Positions 55,993 through 64,000 of a stretch of 64,000 nucleotides of DNA are shown here, one piece after another; the first letter of the stretch is position 1, and every line of letters begins with the position of its first letter. The notes beneath the pieces were generated by a model. It did no database searches and was not told the DNA's origin. It saw nothing but the letters and a program-made list of their open reading frames with translations. Origin of the DNA: Gigaspora margarita. Taxonomy: Eukaryota; Glomeromycota; Glomeromycetes; Diversisporales; Gigasporaceae. The stretch covers positions 84,575 to 148,574 of the forward strand of contig WTPW01001164.1 of assembly GCA_009809945.1 (NCBI GenBank). Direction: 5' to 3'. The translations under genes were made by a program, and so were the position numbers.

Positions 55993-56899
55993 TGAGTTGG
56001 TTTACATAATACAGGCCGATCTGTGGCTCTTTTACTTAGAGCTGCAAATCAAAATCGAGATCTGCCATTGCAATATTAATGATATTCTTTTAGTGTCATA
56101 TGTTTCATTTTTGCCAATTATCCTTGAATCGTTCTTTTTATTTTATATATTATATTTGAATCAACCTTGTTTTTTAAAATTCGACAATAGGTGTTAGACC
56201 TGTCATTAAACGATAGGTTAGATTTAACCATTTTTGATCAATTTTACAATATATAATCTATTATAGTAGAGCTTGGATCCATTATCCATTTTCATATTAA
56301 ATTTAACGGATTTCCACATATTAAATATAGTATCCAAGTGATAGCATATCTAAGTTATATATTGTGGCCAATGATGCCTGACGAAGCTTGACGATATGAC
56401 GTAACTACTGACAATTGACGAAACTCTTGCCGAAATTAATTTGACCAATAAAATATAAAAATACAGCTCCATCTTTCAACAAGCACCTCTATAATAATGT
56501 TACTATTATCACAGGAATCCTTTTTTTGCGCCATAAGTAACGTGACAATCCTGTGCACTGTATTACCGAATATTTCTACTTTTGAACAAATTCCACTTTC
56601 TTTTTATTTCATTATTTATTCTTATTCTATTCTATATTTGTATTCTCTATGCTTATTTCTTTTTTACTATACATAACTGGTATACCATCTCATATTAGTA
56701 TCCCTTTCTGTCATTTGCTATTGTCTAGATTTATAAGCCATATGTCTTTCTTGTTTTTTTAAATTGTCGATTTCTTTTATTTCTATATCCAGCATTAGGC
56801 TTCCGCATGGGTCGGGGCTATCCATGGTACCCATGGGAGTACCATAAGGGCCGGGCCAGGATATCGATTCCTAGGCCCCTGGATAAGGGTAAGGGTAAG
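55993..56899. other. Intergenic, nothing firmly recognised
   Basis: 56795-56890 is GC-richer (AGGCTTCCGCATGGGTCGGG, GGTACCCATGGG). Related words in inverted order at 57484-57545 and 59880-60000 (GGCTCATGGGTACCCATT, CCAGCCCATACAGAAGCC) suggest the outer ends of a larger TIR element enclosing the minisatellite at 56900-57430. Confidence 0.4.
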
Positions 56900-57430
56900 G
56901 ATAGGAATCATATAGTCATTAGTCGACTAATCGACTAAATTTTTTCATAGTCAGTCGATCGATTAGTCGATTAGTCGACTAGTCGATTATTCTGACTAGT
57001 CGATTAGTCGATTAGTCGATTAGTCACTTGTCGATTAGTCGATTAGTCGATTAGTCAACTGGTCGATTAGTCGATTAGTCGATTAGTCAACTGGTCGATT
57101 AGTCGATTAGTCGATTAGTCAACTGGTCGATTAGTCATTAGTTAATCATCTATTTCATAATTTCATTGCAATATCATTAATATCAATTTTTTTGTCTATT
57201 TATTCTTTTATAGTTGCTAGCCGACTAATCAACTAATCAACTAATCGACTAATCAACTAATCGACTAATTGATTAGTCGACCAATCAACTAATCGACCTA
57301 TCAATTAGTCGACTAATCGACTAATTGACTAATCGATTAGTCGACTAATTGATTAGTCGATTAGTTGATTAGTCGATTTTTAGTCAGTCGATGACTAACA
57401 GTTTTAGTCGACTGACTAATCGACTAAAAA
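56900..57430. repeat. GATTAGTC minisatellite in a large inverted repeat
   Basis: Octamers GATTAGTC are arrayed from 56950 to 57140, including a 32-bp higher-order unit (three GATTAGTC plus AACTGGTC) repeated three to four times. From 57215 to 57360 the complementary GACTAATC/AACTAATC series runs in the opposite sense. Outside both, TAGTCGACTAATCGACTAAA and its mirror, then GGATAGGAAT and ATTCCTATTC, close the structure. Confidence 0.8.
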
Positions 57431-57639
57431 TTTTTAACCGATTCCTATTCTTAGGTAAGGGCTCCAGGTGCCAAGCACTTACAAAGCTGGGTATGGCTTT
57501 CGTAATATTACTTACTGCTCTTTTGGCTCATGGGTACCCATTAACATATTTCACGTGACCAATAACCAATCATAATAAAGGAGCATATACAAATATATTT
57601 TGAATACATTCTGGAAATTTATCCCACTAACGACAACGT

Positions 57640-57835
57640 GCTAAATTATCAACACTTTAATTACCAACGCCCATCACCAACGCCCAACAATGTAAATTAC
57701 CACCGCCCAACACTCTAAATTACCAATGCCCAACACTCTAAATTACCAATGCCCAATACTCTAAATTACCAACACCCAACACTCTAAATTACCAACACCT
57801 ATCACTCTAAATTACCAATGCCCAACGCTCTAACC
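57640..57835 (+). repeat. 23-bp tandem repeat, seven to eight units
   Basis: Unit CAACACTCTAAATTACCAATGCC, given here as CAACACTCTAAATTAC plus CAATGCC, repeats with few changes. The following 57840-57970 has a looser CTAAAGTACATAC-type series. Confidence 0.85.
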
Positions 57836-57970
57836 ACACTATAAAGTACAACATACTAAAGTATGTACAAACACTTTAAGTATGCACTAACATACTGAAG
57901 TACCAAATACTTACATACTAAAGTACATACCAATGCATTAAAGTAAACACTAAATTATCAATGTATACTT

Positions 57971-58381
57971 ACCAATAAGACCAGTGGAAAACTGCTAAAG
58001 ACCACAGTATGCCATAGTTAATTCTTGCTGCACAATTTAATCTTTGTGAAAATAAAAATTAACTAATATCAAATATCTACCAAACACTACCAAAGCAAAC
58101 AAGCCCATTGCATTATTCATCACATGCGCAAACAGATCCTCCTGCACACTGGGTCTTTTCTTGAACAATAAGTGATTTCTAAAATAAATGATTCAATTGA
58201 TTGTTTTTTTAAAAATTTGCAGTTTCTATTGCAGTATGCAAAATTATATCAAATTTGCAGATCAAAGAAGAAAAGAAACCAAATGATTTCAATTGCTGAT
58301 TTTTTTAACATTACTTCTGATGACATATGTATATCAACTAATATTATATATTTATTTACAACATGATGAATATGCAAATTA
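57971..58381. other. Intergenic, nothing recognised
   Basis: A 64-codon frame at 58172-58366 shows no motif and is not called. Confidence 0.4.
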
Positions 58382-58383
58382 TA

Positions 58384-59126
58384 CAGTCAGACCTCTCTAT
58401 AATCACAAGTTGGTCGCGCCCTATTTTGGTGATCGTATAGAGGTGTGACTATAAATAAAATACTTTGTCATGGTCACATGACCAAATGTCAATTAGTAAT
58501 ATATTTGCACATATTTGAAATACTATTAAAAAATTTAAAATATTTGATAGTGAATAACTTTTGAAATCAATGGCCCAATTTGGATAAAATGACAACCAGA
58601 GTGTTTTCTAAAGAGTATAAAATTGTTAAATCTAGTTACAAAATGCTAAGATCATTAAAGATTTTTTGCCTAGATATTTAAATTTAATCAATTCTTAAAC
58701 ATGTGAAGTGACACAAATCTTTAACGATCACAGGAGCCTGTGATTGGATTTTAACGATTTTGGGCTCATTAGAATTGTCTCATCGAGACGAACATTTTGG
58801 TGGCTGTTTCATTTAAATCGGACTGCTGCATCAAAAGTTATTTGCTGTCAAACCTTTAATAATTTTTAATAGAATATTTTAAATAAACATAAATATGAAT
58901 ATCGGCCAATCAGATTTTTTAATCCATATTTGGTCAAAATTTGTGACAATAAAGAGGGTTTTTATTAATAAAATTGATAAAAAAATCAAAATTTTTTTGT
59001 GATAGTGATTATAGGCGATTTGTGACTATAAAGAGGTTTTTTACTATATTTAAGTCTGTTGCACAATATTGAGTGCTTATATAGAGGTGTGACTATATGG
59101 GGTGTGACTATAGAGAGGTCTGACTG
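58384..59126. mobile_element. TA-flanked pogo-like element (743 bp)
   Basis: CAGTCAGACCTCTCTATAAT and the inverse ATAGAGAGGTCTGACTG end the element; subterminal GTGACTATA words recur several times. The interior contains a GTCTC-core repeat (58725-58860, GTCTCATCGAGACGAAC) apparently inserted in it. No transposase. Confidence 0.75.
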
Positions 59127-59137
59127 TATTCCTAAAA

Positions 59138-59456
59138 GGGTCCGTATTATTTCACCAAAAATCACTTCACAGACAAGCCATTTCACTGACAAATTATTCA
59201 CTGACAAGTTCATTTTACCAATAGTTCATTTCACTGAAGCTCATTTCACTGGCAAGTTTTTTCTAAAAAGCACACTAACTTTAACCCTAATTTGACCCTG
59301 ACCCTACCCTGACCCTAATGACAATGACCAGAATTACTTTGTCAGTGAAATGAGCTTCAGTAAAATAAACTGTCAGTAAAATGAACTTGTTGGTGAATAA
59401 TTTGTCAGTGAAATGGGGTGTCTGTGAAGTGATTGTTGATGAAATAATTGCCACCC
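59138..59456. mobile_element. MULE-like MITE with about 130-bp TIRs (uninterrupted copy)
   Basis: GGGTCCGTATTATTTCACCA faces GATGAAATAATTGCCACCC. The arms repeat CACTGACAAATTATTCACTG and TTCACTGAAGCTCATTTCAC. Flanking 9-mers TTCCTAAAA and ATCCTAAAA agree at 8 of 9. The centre carries ACCCTGACCCTACCCTGACC. Confidence 0.8.
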
Positions 59457-59465
59457 ATCCTAAAA

Positions 59466-60549
59466 ATCAAAAATCAGAAATCATCGATTTCTTGCTTTTT
59501 TTTGATTTATAAATTTCATATAATTTTATAACCACAATAATTGAATACTGAACAATCTGGGTTAAGCTTTTACAATAATAGTACTTGAGATATAATGAAA
59601 TCAAATTTATGTATTTAAAAAATTTAGATTGTTATTTGTTATATAAAAATTAACAAGAAAGCTATCTTTGTTTGCTTAACCAATTTTAAGATTTTAATTC
59701 AAATGCTAGTCTTTATTTATATGCAATAAACTTTTTATTATACATCAGATTAATTAACAAAAATAATACATATAAAAAATAAATCAAAAAATCAGAATTG
59801 AAACTATATAAGTATTAATATTTATATTTTGACAGGATCCATAGGTAGTTCAGAGGGTACTCACAGTCTAATGGGTCAATTATGGGTACCAAGATTTGAG
59901 CCCTAGGATAAGAGTAGAACTTAGAAGATTGGCCCATATACAAATAGGTAGGGTAAGGGTATTACTAGTACCCAGCTCTACCCAGCCCATACAGAAGCCT
60001 TTCTAGTATTAATACTAAAGCCAATCAAAGTAATTCCTTTACTTAATACTAACACATTTACAAGATTTAGATGTAGCACCAAAATGAACTATTAAAACTT
60101 ATTTGTTTTATTTAATAAGATCTAATTTTTTTCTTGACTTCTGGCACTTGTGCTTCTAATACCTGTGCTATAAAGAAATGCTATCCAACAAGACTTCTAT
60201 TGTATAAAAGAACCCAAACATTGAAAATAATATGGCATAATAGTAAAAGAGTAGTAATTGAGGCCCTTATACCATTGTACAAATCCAAAAGTGATTAATT
60301 AACCTTCTTTTTTTATAATGTTTATACTGTGTTATATAATTCATTTGAGTATATAAAGATTTTTATTCATCCACTTGCAAAAGAAAAATATAAAGTATTT
60401 TAAAGGTGTTAATTTGAAGAAGTATGAGGTTTAATATAAAAGAATACCAGAAATGGAGTAATATAGAAAATTTTGCATAGTGCATAATTATATTGCAAAT
60501 TAAATGATGTTTATATACAAAATCTTGCATCTTATTGAATACATGCATA
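59466..60549. other. Intergenic, nothing firmly recognised
   Basis: 59838-60005 shares GGGTACC, AGGGTAAGGG and CCCAGCCCATAC words with 56.8-57.5 kb. The frame at 60363-60560 is not supported as a gene. Confidence 0.4.
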
Positions 60550-62359
60550 TACATCAGCAAATTTATAATAGCGTAATCTTATGTAAGATCTTACGAACCG
60601 TAATATAAGCAAAATATTACGTAATATATTTCAAAATATTTCAAAATATCAAATTTCGAAATATTACGAAAGTAATTTCAAAATATTTTGAAATAGGTTA
60701 CAAAATATTTTGATCCCTTTCAAAATATTTTAGGACTAGGAAACCAAGCTGGATCAGGATCAGTAGATCTGTAACCTGGATCGCGCATTAGACTGATTTT
60801 TTGAAATAGTTTGAAATAGTTCGAAGATATTCAAATTCTGTACTACAAGATCAGATTAGATCTTTTGTTTATAATTTAGATCTTCTATTTTGTTTTTTTT
60901 CACTTTTTTGTTTTTATTTCGTTTTGTTTTTTATTTTCGTTTCATTTTTTGTTTTCGTTTCATTTTTTTGTTTTTATTTTTCAATTTTTTTTATTTTTTA
61001 ATTTTTTTTAATTTATTTTTTATTTTGGCACTTTTACAAGAACACCTTTGCAAGAAGACATACAACTTTTTGAAACCTTGCGCATGTCTACTCAGAATTC
61101 TGACACTTTCAAGAACACCAAGAATGCTTCTTTAGAGAAATGATTTAGTTAGGTGCAAGTTTTCGCAAGTTTTCGCAAGGTTTTGCAAGTTTGTGCAAGT
61201 TTTTGCAAGGTTTCGCATCATTTATTTTTTCTTTTCGTGTTTTTTGTTTTTGTTTTTTTTGTTTTATTTTAAAATTTTTTTTATTAATTTATTTTATTTA
61301 GGCACTTTGTGAGAACAGAACCCTTACTTCCTGGCACTTTGCAAGAAAAACAACCCAGACTTTTTCGGCACTTCGCGACTTTTTTGGCATTTTGCAAGAA
61401 CATTAACATGGCTTTCGCAATTTCTGAATTTACAAGAATGCGAACTCTTACGAAGATTTGGGGCTTCATTTATTTTTTTTATTAGTTTGCTTACACTTTT
61501 TGTTTTTTTGTTTTTTTTTTTACTTATTTTTTTAATTTTTATTTTAGTTTATTTATTCCTAACTTCTTCGACACTTTGCGACTTTCCTCGGCAATTTGCA
61601 AGAACCAACACTTCTAAGAAATGTTTTTTATTTTGAAGTTTTTAGAAAAAGAGTGCAAAACGAAGTTTATAGCCAAAACAAAAGAAGTAGTCAAAGCAAA
61701 GACAATAGAAAACAAAGAAGCGAAGATAATAGCTAACTGTAGATAAGCGAAAATAAGTGTGTAGGGCTAGTTTTTTGTATATAGTGATAAAATTAGATGC
61801 AAAGAAGTGCGAAAGTAGTTAAAATAATATATAATAATGTAAAAATAATACTGTGAAAAATGTATAATAATTAAAATATAATATATAATATAATATGTAT
61901 AATATATAATAATAATAATAAATAAAAAAATATAAAATTTTATAAAAATTTTGAAACCTTGCGAAATAAAGCAAAAACCTGTAAAAAAGCATGATTATGT
62001 GAATATGTATATCGTTTATTTATTTTTTAAAAAATTTTGAAAATTTGCGAAAATTTGCCAAATATTGTGAAACAATGTGAAAAGATCCAAAATATTGTGA
62101 AACAATGCGAAAATATCGAAATAGTACCTCGTGCGTGCATTAGTTTATTGATCTGCATGAGTACATGACCCCTGTGGGGGGGAGGTAATTTGCATTTTTT
62201 TATTTGGTATATTTCAAAATATTTCAAAATAATAACCGTAATATTACTGTAATCTGACATAATATATTATGTAATATATCATATCAAATGTAAGATTTTT
62301 GTCATATTACGGGCCGTAATATCTTATGTAAGATTACATATATATAATTCGCTGATGTA
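60550..62359 (+). mobile_element. TIR element of the GCACTTTGCAAGAA-rich family, copy B
   Basis: Left TACATCAGCAAATTTATAAT then GTAATCTTATGTAAGATC, right the inverse (GATCTTAC-like words, ATTCGCTGATGTA). TA edges are possible. Inside, GGCACTTTGCAAGAA and close variants recur at about 61012, 61303, 61335, 61368, 61387, 61572 and 61590, plus an 11-bp GCAAGTTTTCG series at 61155-61215. Poly(T) frames such as 60890-61135 are not genes. It is the inverse of copy A. Confidence 0.75.
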
Positions 62360-62869
62360 GTAAAGCAATCATATTAAAACTTCACATGTCATATCTGTAA
62401 TACTTGCTCTAGTATTTTGTATTATATAAAATTGTTAACTAACTTTTTAAGTGCAATACCAGATTTTGTTTTCATAGTTATCATTAATTGCTAATCTTGA
62501 TTAACATTATGCTATTCTATATATAAAATTAGTTCCTGATTCTAGAGTTCCAATTTCTATTTCTATATTATTGATTTTTTTTCACCACATTATCTATAAT
62601 ACAATAGTTGTAGCTCAAAAATAGTGAGATTATCTCTTAATATGTTATATAGACAAATTTGTTTGCAAAATTTATTTTTTGCACAATTGCTAAAAAAGTA
62701 AATAGAAGAGCTCCTCTAAAACATATTTAAATTAATTCAGTTAGATTTATACAATACTTTGGCAAAGTATTAATTTTAAAATTTGTCATATTAAAAATTT
62801 TTACTAATGAAAAATTATATTTTTGCCTATATATAATATTTATATCAAAAATATTAAAAATATTTAACA
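62360..62869. other. Intergenic, nothing recognised
   Basis: No supported feature. Confidence 0.4.
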
Positions 62870-62992
62870 GTGAATAACTTTTGATCTACTGATCCTTTTG
62901 GATACTTTAACTACCAAAATGATTGTTTCACTGGGATGATCATTTGATAGTTAAATTATCCAAAATGAGTCAGTAAATCATAAGTTATTAAA
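62870..62992. repeat. GTCTC-core family palindrome, decayed centre
   Basis: AATAACTTTTGATCTACTGA with TTTAACTACCAAAATGAT pairs with ATCATTTGATAGTTAAATTA and TCATAAGTTATT. The centre, TTTCACTGGGATGA, has lost the exact GAGAC. Confidence 0.6.
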
Positions 62993-63034
62993 TGTTAAAA
63001 TTTTTTAATATATTAACTAGCACATAATCATATA

Positions 63035-63195
63035 GCAGCTGCACTGCCAAATATTAACCAACTATATAATTAGATTTGTAGATAGCATAATGGCATATAG
63101 CACAGTCAAGATTGTTTATAGTTAACTTAAATTTAATAAATTGACTAAGCTGATATTTAAAAATCAGATTAGTGGTTATATCCAAATTGACTATT
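63035..63195 (-). repeat. Dispersed repeat; inverted partner of 7575-7745
   Basis: CTGCCAAATATTAACCAAC, GCATATAGCACAGTCAAG and AATAAATTGACTAAGC are complements of words at 7575-7745. Confidence 0.6.
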
Positions 63196-63389
63196 CATAC
63201 ATTAGCAAAAAAAAATATGTAAACCTCCTTAAGTTTTTATGCAAGGAAAAATTTGTAAAAACTTATGATTAGTTCAGAGTATTATGTAGGGTATAATTAC
63301 GAAAGTTTATGCTATAGTAACTTCAGAGTATTACAAAGGTGTAATAATTACAAACATTTACAATATAGAAAATTGAAATATAGCAAAAA

Positions 63390-64000
63390 TATTACAAACA
63401 ACAAACATTGAAAACTTGTGAAAACTGGTGAAAACTTGCGCAAATCAATGAGATACTACAATTAATTAATAATAATATTCACATAATCATGCTTTTTGCA
63501 AATTTTTTAAATGTTTTACAAGTTGTTGCAAGTTTTCGCAATTTAGTAAATTTATTATAAAATTATATATATATTGTTTATATATTGTTATTAATACATT
63601 ATATTTTAAATTTTTAATCAATATTACATATTTTTATTATACATTTATTACAAAAAAAATATAAAAAAATGATAAAAAAATAAAACTAAAAAAAACAAAA
63701 CTAAAAAAATATTAAAAAAATAGTAATATTTTAAACATTTTTGCACTTTGTTATATCTAATTCCATAAAAATACTAGCCCAACACACTTATTTTTCTCAC
63801 TCTGCAGTTAGCTATATTTTCTTTTTTTTGTTTTATCTATCATATTTACTCATATGCACTACTTCATGCAAAGTGCTAGAGAAGTTAAAATTAGTGTTTT
63901 TGTAAAGTGTTAGAAAAGTCAGGTCATTTTCTTGCAAAGTTCCAAAAAAAGTCAGGAATAAATAAAATAAAATAAAAAATAAGCAAAAAAAAAAGAAAAA
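63390..64000 (-). mobile_element. GCACTTTGCAAGAA family, copy D, cut by window edge
   Basis: GAAAACTTGCGCAAATCAAT, ATTCACATAATCATGC, TTGCACTTTG and TTCTTGCAAAGTTCC follow the order of copy A (10320 onward). It continues past the window end. Confidence 0.6.

Noticed and set aside
57640-57835. CRISPR-like array
   Set aside because: Units are contiguous 23-mers without spacers, in a eukaryotic context; a plain minisatellite.
1-64000. tRNA, rRNA and snRNA genes
   Set aside because: No recognisable cloverleaf or conserved rRNA/snRNA blocks by eye; tRNAscan-SE and Infernal searches would settle this.

Overview
The window looks like nuclear DNA of a very AT-rich, transposon-rich filamentous fungus. 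The best fit is a glomeromycotinan arbuscular mycorrhizal fungus of the Rhizophagus type. This rests on strong A+T bias, short GT-AG introns, a secreted kelch-repeat membrane protein with a decayed paralogue, an expanded-family PD-(D/E)XK-like gene, TTAGGG-type interstitial telomere motifs, and scaffold N gaps. The organism is inferred, not proven. I recognise no tRNA, rRNA or CRISPR array.

Genes are few. (1) 52485-54102 is an intact five-exon kelch gene (425 aa: signal peptide, kelch propeller, one C-terminal membrane helix, short basic tail), with a conserved TATA-like box and AATAAA signal. (2) 2359-3900 is its decayed paralogue inside an old segmental duplication (about 2195-4290 against 52308-54460; more remnants at 7990-8500 and 54480-55730). 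(3) 32948-35192 is a five-exon gene with a PD-(D/E)XK-like core and two apparent 1-nt losses. (4) 50508-51015 is a possible two-exon small gene of unknown function.

Most of the rest is transposon wreckage. I resolved several families by inverted termini, and many by target duplications too: Tourist/Harbinger-like MITEs (TAA), a hAT-like MITE (8 bp), MULE-like long-TIR MITEs (9 bp), pogo-like MITEs (TA), a TTAA-flanked family, an AGGACCCC-ended family with 8-bp flanks, a GCACTTTGCAAGAA-rich TIR family (copies at 10064-12700, 41.7-43.7 kb, 60550-62359 and 63390-end), and a 5'-truncated LINE with RNase H (27053-28876) with a perfect 18-bp target duplication.

Two regions stand out. At 26.9-31.2 kb a roughly 230-bp degenerate tandem array has received the LINE and a TTAA element, and neighbouring array units preserve the empty sites. 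At 38.2-44.0 kb a dead Tc1-type transposon is split by insertions that themselves contain insertions. Further foldback, palindromic and minisatellite structures (16.0-17.0, 23.9-24.3, 56.9-57.4 kb) complete the picture.
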